A stretch of DNA of 12,234 bases from Deltaproteobacteria bacterium (GTDB lineage: Bacteria > Desulfobacterota > DSM-4660 > Desulfatiglandales > Desulfatiglandaceae), in NCBI GenBank assembly GCA_021159525.1, contig JAGHEC010000268.1, forward strand, positions 1-12,234, read 5' to 3'. Position numbers and translations under genes: made by a program. The notes beneath the pieces were generated by a model. That model was not told where the DNA came from. It ran no database searches and saw only the letters and a list, made by a program, of their open reading frames with translations. Position 1 is the first letter of the stretch, and each line of letters opens with the position of its first letter. This document shows positions 1-6,400 of this stretch, in pieces.

Positions 1-724
1 GCGGGCATCCATAGGCTGCTTCGAGGGTCTGAAAGGTCAGGACCTCGGATGGAGATCCGAGGCTCAGTATCCGTCCTTCCTTGAGCAGCATGAGACGGCT
101 GCCATAGAGAGCCGCAAGATTGATATCATGGGAGACCATGACAATGGTCACCTGTCTTTCGTCTCTCAGCTGCTCCATCAAATCCATGATCCTCACCTGA
201 TGCGCCAGGTCCAGGGAGGCGGTGGGCTCGTCAAGGAGAATGATCTCCGGTTCCTGGCAGATTGCCCTGGCAATCATGACCCTCTGGCGTTCGCCGCCGC
301 TCAATTCATTCACCCTGCGGCGGGCCAGCGAGAGAACGCCGGTAAATTCCATGGCCTGCCGGGCTATATCAAGGTCCTGTTTATGTTCAAGGCCCAATAG
401 TCCCAGATGAGGCGACCGGCCCATGAGAACCACTTCGATTACAGTGAAAGGAAAATCCGCCGGAGCTGTCTGGGGAACCAGGGCAATGGATCGCGCCAGA
501 GATCTCCGCGAATAGTGTTGGAGAGGCCTTCCCAGGGTATCCAGACGGCCCGCCCCGGGTCGCAGGATTCTGCAAATGCATTTCAAGAGGGTGGTCTTTC
601 CAGATCCGTTGGGTCCGATGATGACAAAGAAATCGCCCTGAAAAACGGAAAATGAGAGGTCTTCAAGGACATGGAGGTCTCCATATGAATAACTCAGTCG
701 CCTCGCCTCTATGACCTTTTTCAT
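1..724 (-). CDS. ABC importer ATPase, BtuD/FecE type (3' end outside window)
   Basis: This is the ATP-hydrolysing subunit of a metal-chelate/corrinoid importer, acting on the cytoplasmic face of the inner membrane. Reading down from ATG at 724-722, the frame stays open to the window edge (241 codons), so the C-terminal tail is missing. Visible motifs in order: Walker A GPNGSGKTT (residues 37-45), Q-loop Gln85 in LVPQ, ABC signature LSGGERQR (141-148), Walker B IILLDEP (161-167), D-loop SLD (170-172) and switch His199 in SHD. All catalytic motifs are intact. The start overlaps the permease stop as ATGA, implying translational coupling. The ATPase family is certain. The substrate is inferred from the neighbouring BtuF-like binding protein. 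Confidence 0.95.
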   Translation of the reverse strand, partial: MKKVIEARRLSYSYGDLHVLEDLSFSVFQGDFFVIIGPNGSGKTTLLKCICRILRPGAGRLDTLGRPLQHYSRRSLARSIALVPQTAPADFPFTVIEVVLMGRSPHLGLLGLEHKQDLDIARQAMEFTGVLSLARRRVNELSGGERQRVMIARAICQEPEIILLDEPTASLDLAHQVRIMDLMEQLRDERQVTIVMVSHDINLAALYGSRLMLLKEGRILSLGSPSEVLTFQTLEAAYGCP

Positions 725-1743
725 CAGCCGGACCTCTTTAGCAGAATAATAAAGAGCGGTACCCCGATCATTGCCGTGATCACGCCTGCCGGCATTTCCC
801 CTTGGTCGGGCAGGATCCGTGCCAGGAGATCGCACAGGACCATATAGCCGCCCCCGCCCAGTATGCATGCGGGCGCCAAAACGCGATGGTCCTGACCAAA
901 GGCAAGCCTTAAGACATGGGGTATTACGAGTCCCACAAAGCCTACCGGCCCGCAGAACGAGACGGTCAAACTGACCATGAAAGAGGTTGCGGCCAGAAGG
1001 GTGACCGTGGCGGCCTTGATGTTGAGCCCCATGGTCTGGGCCAGCTCCCTCCCCATGAGCAAGAGATTCAGGGCCTTGGACAAGCAGATAAGCAGGGCAA
1101 AGGAGGGGATGAGGCCGGCGGCCAGGATGCCGACCTGGGGCAGGTCTGCGGCAGATAGGTCCCCCATGAGCCAGAAGAGGATGTTGTGGAGTCGGGAATC
1201 CTGGGTAATGGACATGAGAAACATGATCAGGGCCGCACAGAAGGCATTCACCATAACCCCGGAAAGAAGGAGGGTGTCTTTTCTGAGCATGGTCTGACCT
1301 GAGGACATGACAAAGAGGAGGAGGAGAGTCCCCATACTCCCTGCAAAGGCCGTGGCGCAGACCCCGGGAAAACGCGAAAACCCTGCCAGGATCCCCACAA
1401 TGGCCCCGATCCCCGATCCGCTTGATATGCCCAGGATATACGGCTCAGCCAGGGGATTGCGCAAGAGGGCCTGAAATACCAACCCCCCGAGAGACAGGGC
1501 AGCTCCTACCAGGATGGCCAGGAGGACGCGGGGAAACCGCACCTTCCAGACAATGGCATGGCGCACGGCGTCGATCTCCGGTCCGCCAAAGAGGCTGTCC
1601 ACGGTTTCCCTGATGCCGCTCCCGGTCGATCCAACGGAAATGCCCAAGAATGCGACCGCCAGCAGGAGGAGAAAGAGCAGCACGGATATGGTCCAGACAC
1701 GCCTCAGTAGGAGGGGCCTTTCGGGCATGGCTTCTCTGCTCAC
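724..1743 (-). CDS. FecCD/BtuC-family ABC importer permease
   Basis: This is the inner-membrane permease of a type II ABC importer for vitamin B12, siderophore or related chelates. At 339 residues it has the usual family length and is strongly hydrophobic throughout. Family motifs are clear: GAALSLGGLVFQ followed by RNPLAEPYILG (residues 80-105), GREL...MGL in the ATPase-coupling region (231-240), GPVGFVGLVIPH (265-276) and GEMPAGVITAMIGVPLF near the C-terminus (315-331). The start is taken as GTG at 1743-1741. It overlaps the TGA of the binding-protein gene, and GAGGG lies 6 bases upstream of it. An internal ATG (residue 6) is an alternative. The protein probably works as a homodimer with the downstream ATPase. 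The exact ligand cannot be read from the permease. Confidence 0.95.
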   Translation of the reverse strand: MSREAMPERPLLLRRVWTISVLLFLLLLAVAFLGISVGSTGSGIRETVDSLFGGPEIDAVRHAIVWKVRFPRVLLAILVGAALSLGGLVFQALLRNPLAEPYILGISSGSGIGAIVGILAGFSRFPGVCATAFAGSMGTLLLLFVMSSGQTMLRKDTLLLSGVMVNAFCAALIMFLMSITQDSRLHNILFWLMGDLSAADLPQVGILAAGLIPSFALLICLSKALNLLLMGRELAQTMGLNIKAATVTLLAATSFMVSLTVSFCGPVGFVGLVIPHVLRLAFGQDHRVLAPACILGGGGYMVLCDLLARILPDQGEMPAGVITAMIGVPLFIILLKRSG

Positions 1744-2645
1744 ATCCTTCCCTCAAAAAGCTCGGGGTGGATCAGTCGCGCAAGGATTTCGAGTGCATCC
1801 ACCAGCCTTGGACTGGGCCGGTCAAAGAGATTGGAGTCCACCATCAGGATGCGCTGATTTCGGACCGCTGGCATGGAGGTCCATTTGCTCCATTCCTTTT
1901 TGACCTGATCGAATCTGCCTCCTCTGGCCATGGAGGTAAACATAAGCACATCCGGGGCCAGGGCCAGGACCTGTTCCCGGCTGAAACGTGGGTAACGGGC
2001 CGGAACCTTGGCCACGTTTATGCCGCCTGCCATTTCTATAAGCTCACTGACAAAGGTCTGTGCACCTACCGATACGATGGGGGAAATCTCGATCTGAAAA
2101 AAGACCCGCGGCCGGGACGAGGTTGTTGCAACGAGGGCCTTGACGCGGTCGATCCGAAAGCGCATCTCCCGCACCACGGCATTTGCCTTGGACGCCGCAT
2201 TCAGCAGCTCTCCCATCCGTTCAACGGTGGTCATGACCGCCTCCAGGTTCTTGGGGTCCACCACATAGACCGGGATATCGAGAGAGGCCAGTCGCCTGAC
2301 CACATCCCTGGGATTTCCGTCCCGGGTGGCAAAACAGAGATCAGGCCGAAGGGCCACAATTTTCTCCAGATCCAGGTGGATATAGGAGCCTACCGATGGG
2401 AACTGGGCCGCCTCCGGCGGAAAGTCGCTGAACTGGCTCACCCCTTTCAGCCGATCCTCTCTGCCCAATGCGAAGATGATCTCGGTGATGCTCGGGGCAA
2501 AGGAAACAATACGTTTGGGATCATCCGGCACCACCAAGGACCGCCCTGTTTCGTCAACCACTGTTCTATCGGCCCTGGCCCCGCCGGAAAAGAAAAAGAG
2601 AACTGCGACAACCATCCAAAAAAGAAAATAACCGATCCGCTTCAT
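1740..2645 (-). CDS. btuF: BtuF-like periplasmic corrinoid/chelate-binding protein
   Basis: This is the periplasmic ligand-capture subunit of the importer. It has 301 residues and a classical signal peptide: MKRIG, a hydrophobic core to about residue 20, then GGARA, with probable cleavage after Ala25. There is no lipobox cysteine. The mature protein shows the helical-backbone binding-protein pattern close to BtuF: RIVSFAPSITEIIFALG (45-61), GVSQFSDFP (68-76) and LDLEKIVALRPDL (91-103). ATG at 2645-2643 is preceded by AAGGT 8 bases upstream. It is the first gene of the three-gene unit, so regulation should lie in the 2646-3093 region. BtuF-type corrinoid binding is the best call. A haem, siderophore or oxyanion ligand remains possible because no binding residue was verified. 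Confidence 0.85.
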   Translation of the reverse strand: MKRIGYFLFWMVVAVLFFFSGGARADRTVVDETGRSLVVPDDPKRIVSFAPSITEIIFALGREDRLKGVSQFSDFPPEAAQFPSVGSYIHLDLEKIVALRPDLCFATRDGNPRDVVRRLASLDIPVYVVDPKNLEAVMTTVERMGELLNAASKANAVVREMRFRIDRVKALVATTSSRPRVFFQIEISPIVSVGAQTFVSELIEMAGGINVAKVPARYPRFSREQVLALAPDVLMFTSMARGGRFDQVKKEWSKWTSMPAVRNQRILMVDSNLFDRPSPRLVDALEILARLIHPELFEGRM

Positions 2646-2730
2646 CGAGATTTACCTTGGCCTTCAAGCTTGATTGTGTTTAACAAGGTTAGTCGTTTGT
2701 CGGCAGTTTTTTAAATAGTTTTCAATCCTT

Positions 2731-2797
2731 ACACAACGGATTTCAAGCCCGCCTCCCGGCGTTCAACGGCCGGAGACCATGGAATCGCCCGTTGCGT
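2731..2797 (-). promoter_or_regulatory. Candidate structured leader RNA of the importer operon
   Basis: Read on the minus strand, ACGCAACGG (2797-2789) can pair with CCGTTGTGT (2739-2731), giving nine pairs with one G-U. The plus-strand reading has a mismatch at that position, so the fold favours importer-sense RNA. Nested inside are CTCCGGC (2775-2769) and GCCGGGAG (2760-2753), forming a second stem with one bulged base and an 8-base loop. The element lies about 85 bases before the binding-protein start codon, a typical riboswitch distance. I could not match it confidently to a known class. Its position suggests control of importer expression, but that is inference. Confidence 0.4.
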
Positions 2798-3031
2798 CAC
2801 TTTTTGCTTGCATTTCGTTACCTTATTGTTTATAAAGACAAAATTTCTTAAATCCGGCCGCCCGAGATCAGCGGATAAGCGAAAAATCCATCCGCAAAGG
2901 ATATCCCAGAGGGGACTTAAATGGTGCAAGGTTCGCGCCCGTCCTGCTTTTAGGTCAAGACGATAACCTGTGAATCTGTTTTTTGCAACACAAGATACCG
3001 CGTGCATTGATTTGCTGACAATGATTTAATG

Positions 3032-3079
3032 AGGCATCTTGAGAAGTCGGCGCGTACTTCGGATGCCTTGTTTTCTTTG
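3032..3079 (+). terminator. Terminator-like hairpin in thrS leader (possible attenuator)
   Basis: AGGCATC (3032-3038) pairs with GATGCCT (3062-3068). Inside it GAAGT (3043-3047) pairs with ACTTC (3056-3060) around the loop CGGCGCGT. The stem is followed directly by a T-rich run, TTGTTTTCTTT (3069-3079 region), as in an intrinsic terminator. It ends about 15 bases before the thrS ATG, and no plus-strand gene lies upstream in the window. It therefore looks like a leader attenuator or translational operator for thrS rather than the end of another unit. The loop contains CGU, a threonine anticodon triplet. Confidence 0.5.
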
Positions 3080-3093
3080 ATGGTCAATTCGAA

Positions 3094-5010
3094 ATGAAAA
3101 CGTTTTCAATCCATTTGAAGGGGAAGCCCCCGGTTCAAGTCCAGGCGGAATCTCTGTCGGTCCGGGAGGCCCTCGAACGCTTTGAGGTAGGCGGACTTGA
3201 CAGGGTAGTGGCCGCCAAGGTGAACGGGGAACAGCGGGATCTGAGCGCCGAGATAGCAGAAGAGGAAGCTGAAATAAAACCCGTGTACATACAATCGGAG
3301 GAGGGTCTCCACATCCTCCGTCACAGCACCTCCCATGTGATGGCCATGGCGGTCAAAGAGCTCTTTCCGGGGGTAAAGGTCACCATCGGTCCGGCCATTG
3401 AAAACGCATTTTATTATGATTTTGATTATGAGCGTCCCTTTCGGGAAGACGATCTGCCTGCTATTGAAGAGAAGATGAAGGAAATCGTGAATGCGGACCT
3501 TCCCTTTTCCAGAAAAGAGATAACAAGCCAGGAGGCGATCCGTTTTTTCAGGGATCAGGGAGAGGACTACAAGGTGGAACTGATACAGGACCTGGGTGCA
3601 GATCGCGTCTCGCTTTATACCCAGGGGGGCTTCACGGACCTGTGCCGGGGGCCCCATATCCCGTCCACCGGCATGATACCGGCCTTTCATCTTACTCATG
3701 TGGCCGGGGCCTATTGGCGCGGAGACGAGAAGCGGCCCATGCTCAGCCGGATCTATGGAACGGCATTTGCCGACCAGAAGAGCCTGAAGAAGTACCTTTA
3801 CCGGCTGGAGGAGGCCAAAAAGCGAAACCATGTCAAGCTGGGTCCCCGGCTTGAGCTCTTCAGCACTCATGAAGAGATCGGCGCAGGCATGATCGTGTGG
3901 CACCCCAAGGGGGCTATGCTCCGCCATATCCTGGAAGAATTTGAGATACGGGAACACCTGCACCGCGGCTATGAACTGGTAAAAGGCCCGGAGATCCTGA
4001 AAACCGAGCTGTGGAAAAAATCGGGCCATTTCGAGAACTACCGCGAAAACATGTATTTTACCGAGATCGACAAGCAGTCATACGGCATCAAGCCCATGAA
4101 CTGCCTGGCGCATATGCTGATTTACGCCTCCAAATTGAGGAGCTACCGTGATCTGCCCAAACGATATTTTGAACTCGGGACCGTGCACCGGCATGAACGT
4201 TCAGGGGTCTTGAACGGCCTCTTCCGGGTCCGTGAATTCACCCAGGACGACGCCCATATCATATGCACGCCCGATCAGCTCAACGGGGAGATCAAGGGGG
4301 TGCTCAACTTCGTTCAGGAGGTAATGGGCATCTTTGCTTTTCCGTACGACTTGGAGATCAGCACACGACCGGAAAAGTCGATCGGTTCGGACGCAGACTG
4401 GGAACTGGCCACCCAGGCCCTTGTTCAGGCAATGGAAGACGAGGGCCTGGCATATGAAATCAATGAGGGGGACGGGGCCTTTTACGGTCCAAAGATCGAT
4501 GTTAAGCTAAATGACGCACTAGGGAGAAAATGGCAGTGCGCCACCATCCAGTGTGACTTTACTCTTCCTGAAAAATTCGATCTCACCTATATTGGCAAAG
4601 ACGGCGACAGACACCGGCCCGTGATGGTGCACCGGGTCATCTTGGGGGCCATCGAGCGCTTCATCGGCATCCTGATTGAACATTATGCAGGGGCGTTTCC
4701 CACGTGGCTGGCCCCGGTACAGGCCGTGGTACTGACAGTGACCGACCGGAACATCACCCATGCCAGAGAGGTCTATCAGGCCCTCCTGGATGCGGATATC
4801 CGGGTGGAGGCAGATTTCAGAAACGAGAAATTGGGCTTCAAGATAAGAGAGGCCCAGCTGAGCAAGGTCCCCTATATGCTGATCATCGGGGACAGGGAAT
4901 GTGACAATAACGGGGTAACCCCGAGGCAAAGGAACGGTCAAAACCTTTCGCTCATGAATGCGGGGGGCTTCATTGACTTGATCAGACAAGAAATCCAACA
5001 AAGGAGGTAA
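3094..5010 (+). CDS. thrS: Threonyl-tRNA synthetase
   Basis: This cytoplasmic class II synthetase charges tRNA-Thr and edits Ser-tRNA-Thr. At 638 residues it is close to the E. coli length. Domain order: TGS domain (about 1-65); editing domain with HSTSH (His77, His81) and CRGPH (Cys184, His188); catalytic core; C-terminal anticodon-binding domain (about 535-638). The zinc ligands are Cys337 (MNCLAH), His388 (DDAH) and His513 (MVHR). The motif 2 arginine is Arg366 in HRHERSG, where most relatives read HRNEPSG. ATG 3094 is the only plausible start, but no Shine-Dalgarno sequence precedes it; the 25 bases upstream follow a terminator-like hairpin. It opens the translation operon, and its stop codon overlaps the ATG of infC. 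Confidence 0.98.
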   Translation: MKTFSIHLKGKPPVQVQAESLSVREALERFEVGGLDRVVAAKVNGEQRDLSAEIAEEEAEIKPVYIQSEEGLHILRHSTSHVMAMAVKELFPGVKVTIGPAIENAFYYDFDYERPFREDDLPAIEEKMKEIVNADLPFSRKEITSQEAIRFFRDQGEDYKVELIQDLGADRVSLYTQGGFTDLCRGPHIPSTGMIPAFHLTHVAGAYWRGDEKRPMLSRIYGTAFADQKSLKKYLYRLEEAKKRNHVKLGPRLELFSTHEEIGAGMIVWHPKGAMLRHILEEFEIREHLHRGYELVKGPEILKTELWKKSGHFENYRENMYFTEIDKQSYGIKPMNCLAHMLIYASKLRSYRDLPKRYFELGTVHRHERSGVLNGLFRVREFTQDDAHIICTPDQLNGEIKGVLNFVQEVMGIFAFPYDLEISTRPEKSIGSDADWELATQALVQAMEDEGLAYEINEGDGAFYGPKIDVKLNDALGRKWQCATIQCDFTLPEKFDLTYIGKDGDRHRPVMVHRVILGAIERFIGILIEHYAGAFPTWLAPVQAVVLTVTDRNITHAREVYQALLDADIRVEADFRNEKLGFKIREAQLSKVPYMLIIGDRECDNNGVTPRQRNGQNLSLMNAGGFIDLIRQEIQQRR

Positions 5011-5018
5011 TGACCATA
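5001..5018 (+). promoter_or_regulatory. infC ribosome binding site and start-codon choice
   Basis: A full Shine-Dalgarno sequence, AAGGAGG (5001-5007), forms the last sense codons of thrS. The ATG at 5010 lies only 2 bases after it, too close for normal initiation. In the same frame, ATA at 5016-5018 is 8 bases away, the optimal distance. IF3 genes characteristically start with rare AUU, AUC or AUA codons, which IF3 itself discriminates against. The spacing therefore favours AUA. Confidence 0.55.
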
Positions 5019-5534
5019 GTAAAGAAATCGAACGACGTCAGGATAAATGAGCAAATCCGTGCCAGGACAGTGCGATTGATCTCCGCGGAAGGTGAGCAAC
5101 TGGGCATCGTATCCGTACGGGACGCCCTGAATGCGGCCAAAAATGAGGGACTGGATCTGGTGGAGGTAGCTCCCAATTCAGATCCACCCGTCTGTCGCAT
5201 CATGGACTACGGAAAGTTCAGGTACCAGGCGAGCAAGAAGGTTCAGGAGGCTCGGAAAAAGAGCCGCGGCGGCCAGATGAAGGAGATCAAGCTCAGGCCC
5301 CACACAGATGATCACGATCTTGGCTTCAAAATCAAAAACCTGAAGAAATTTCTCGAAAAAAAACATCGGGTCAAGGTCACCGTGTTTTTCAGGGGGAGAG
5401 AGATGGCCTACATGAATGCCGGCGAAGAGATCCTGATGCGGGTTGCCCAGGAGATCTCGGAAGAGGGCACCATTGAACAGCCGCCCACCAGGGAGGCACG
5501 AAACAGGATGACCATGGTCATTATTCCCAAATAA
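5010..5534 (+). CDS. infC: Translation initiation factor IF-3
   Basis: IF3 binds the 30S subunit, prevents premature 50S joining and proofreads the start codon and initiator tRNA. The frame from ATG 5010 gives 174 residues, against 180 in E. coli. Visible features are the N-domain opening RINEQIRA (11-18), VSVRDAL and LDLVEVAPNSDPPVCRIMDYGKF (34-70, read in parts), a basic linker (76-90), then the C-domain with KEIKLRPHTDDHD (91-103) and FFRGREM (126-132). The likely true start is AUA at 5016, two codons downstream, judged from the ribosome binding site spacing. That would remove two residues and fit IF3 autoregulation through a non-canonical start. It follows thrS directly and precedes rpmI-rplT, the standard order. 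Confidence 0.97.
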   Translation: MTIVKKSNDVRINEQIRARTVRLISAEGEQLGIVSVRDALNAAKNEGLDLVEVAPNSDPPVCRIMDYGKFRYQASKKVQEARKKSRGGQMKEIKLRPHTDDHDLGFKIKNLKKFLEKKHRVKVTVFFRGREMAYMNAGEEILMRVAQEISEEGTIEQPPTREARNRMTMVIIPK

Positions 5535-5649
5535 AAGACAGCAGGGCGGGACCATCGGATGCATGCGGATGGCAAGGCCGTTCCGGCCGCTTCCGGGAGG
5601 GCTGCCTGCGCATCCGGCCGGGCATCGCCTGTGCAGACAGGAGGCAACT
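5535..5649 (+). promoter_or_regulatory. rpmI leader with hairpins, candidate bL20 operator
   Basis: This 115-base GC-rich spacer lies between infC and rpmI. CGGATGC (5556-5562) can pair with GCATCCG (5610-5616), enclosing a tight hairpin GGCCG-TTC-CGGCC (5576-5588). The rpmI ribosome binding site AGGAGG (5639-5644) lies just downstream. In E. coli and Bacillus, bL20 represses this operon by binding leader RNA upstream of rpmI, so the position fits. The exact bL20 site was not identified. Confidence 0.35.
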
Positions 5650-5847
5650 ATGCCGAAGATAAAGACAAACCGTGGGGCCGCCAAGCGGTTTAAGATCACG
5701 GGTTCGGGCAAGATTGTGAGAAACAAGGCCTATTCAAGCCATATTCTCACCAAAAAGAGTACTAAACGGAAGCGGAATCTCAGAAAATCGACCCTGGTGG
5801 ACAGCTCCAACCAGAAACAGGTCTTTAAGTTGGTTCCGTATCTCTAA
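5650..5847 (+). CDS. rpmI: 50S ribosomal protein bL35
   Basis: This small, highly basic protein of the large ribosomal subunit has 65 residues, exactly the usual length. It opens MPKIKTNRGAAKRFKITGSG and continues with the family pattern SSHILTKKSTKRKRNLR and the ending VFKLVPYL. ATG 5650 is fixed by AGGAGG (5639-5644) five bases upstream. A longer in-frame reading from an upstream ATG at 5563 is an artefact, because the bL35 homology begins at MPKIK. It sits between infC and rplT in the conserved operon and is probably translationally coupled to bL20-mediated repression acting on the leader before it. Confidence 0.97.
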   Translation: MPKIKTNRGAAKRFKITGSGKIVRNKAYSSHILTKKSTKRKRNLRKSTLVDSSNQKQVFKLVPYL

Positions 5848-5848
5848 A

Positions 5849-5890
5849 CAGCCTTCTCATTGGGCCGATATCCATTGAGACGAAAGGCTG
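5849..5890 (+). other. Long hairpin between rpmI and rplT
   Basis: CAGCCTT (5849-5855) pairs with AAGGCTG (5884-5890). CTCA (5856-5859) pairs with TGAG (5876-5879), and TGG (5861-5863) pairs with CCA (5872-5874) around an 8-base loop. The stacked stem starts two bases after the rpmI stop codon. No T-run follows, so it is not an intrinsic terminator. It could be a processing or stability element, or part of bL20 control. The rpmI-rplT gap of 180 bases is longer than in many genomes, and the rest of it shows nothing recognisable. Confidence 0.4.
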
Positions 5891-6027
5891 GGTCCCGGAG
5901 GGGGAAAAGAGCAAGACTGTTTTGATCCAGCACCGGTCGGACGCCAACCCGGCAGAGGGTCTGGAAATGGGGAGCATCCGCCCGGAGACGTTTTTCACAA
6001 ATAAGAAGCCATAAACAAGGATGAATC

Positions 6028-6372
6028 ATGCCAAGGGTTAAAAGAAGCTTTAAGGCCAGGAGAAGACGAAAAAAGGTGTTGAAGGCCGCTAAGGGCTTTC
6101 GGGGAGGTCACAGCAAGCAGTTCAGAACTGCTCAAGCGATGGTTATGAGGGCCGGGGCTTATGCTTATCGGGATCGAAGAACGCGAAAACGGGATTTCCG
6201 GAGCCTATGGATTGTAAGGATCAATGCCGCGGCCCGGGAGCACGGGCTTTCTTACAGCCGCTTTATGGGAGGGCTTCAGAAGGCTGGGGTCCAGTTGGAC
6301 CGCAAGGTGATCGCCGACATGGCGGTCCATGATCGTGCAGCCTTCTCGCGGCTGGTGAGTGTAGCCCAGTAG
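6028..6372 (+). CDS. rplT: 50S ribosomal protein bL20
   Basis: bL20 binds 23S rRNA early in large-subunit assembly and represses its own operon in well-studied bacteria. It has 114 residues, slightly shorter than E. coli (118). The basic N-terminal arm MPRVKRSFKARRRRKKVLK is followed by AKGFRGGHSKQFRTAQ. The globular half has RKRDFRSLWIVRINAA and LSYSRFMGGL, with the usual LDRKVIADMAV. ATG 6028 has AAGGA (6017-6021) about seven bases upstream. It is separated from pheS by only 28 bases without a terminator, so the unit continues into the PheRS genes. Confidence 0.97.
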   Translation: MPRVKRSFKARRRRKKVLKAAKGFRGGHSKQFRTAQAMVMRAGAYAYRDRRTRKRDFRSLWIVRINAAAREHGLSYSRFMGGLQKAGVQLDRKVIADMAVHDRAAFSRLVSVAQ

Positions 6373-6400
6373 GGGCTTTGGCTGTCTGAATGATAAGCTG

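Larger units (their letters stand above)
2646..3093. other. Divergent intergenic region, importer to thrS
   Basis: These 448 bases separate the minus-strand importer from the plus-strand thrS. I see no convincing gene. The longest minus-strand frame (92 codons, 2729-3007) has no recognisable domain and no clear ribosome binding site. Two structured signals are annotated separately: a nested inverted repeat at 2731-2797 and a terminator-like hairpin at 3032-3068. The DNA at 2800-2860 is AT-rich and probably holds the divergent promoters. No pair of -35/-10 boxes was good enough to call on either strand. Confidence 0.6.

Noticed and set aside
1650..2714. 354-codon plus-strand frame opposite the importer genes
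   Set aside because: It is antisense to two well-recognised genes and has no family resemblance, so it is a shadow frame in GC-rich DNA. The same applies to the long frames opposite thrS, pheS and pheT.
2768..2782. Plus-strand GCCGGAGACC resembling the B12 box of cobalamin riboswitches
   Set aside because: It points toward thrS, not the importer. The TGCC end is missing, and no GGGAA...GGTG core is found upstream. The bases are also explained by the inverted repeat at 2731-2797.
2921..2962. Weak resemblance to a T-box antiterminator (GGTG...GGT.CGCG...GTCC) in the thrS leader
   Set aside because: It needs a three-base insertion inside the most conserved block, and no stem I features or specifier loop were recognised.
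2729..3007. 92-codon minus-strand open frame in the importer-thrS intergenic region
   Set aside because: It has no domain, no clear ribosome binding site, and it overlaps the structured leader element.
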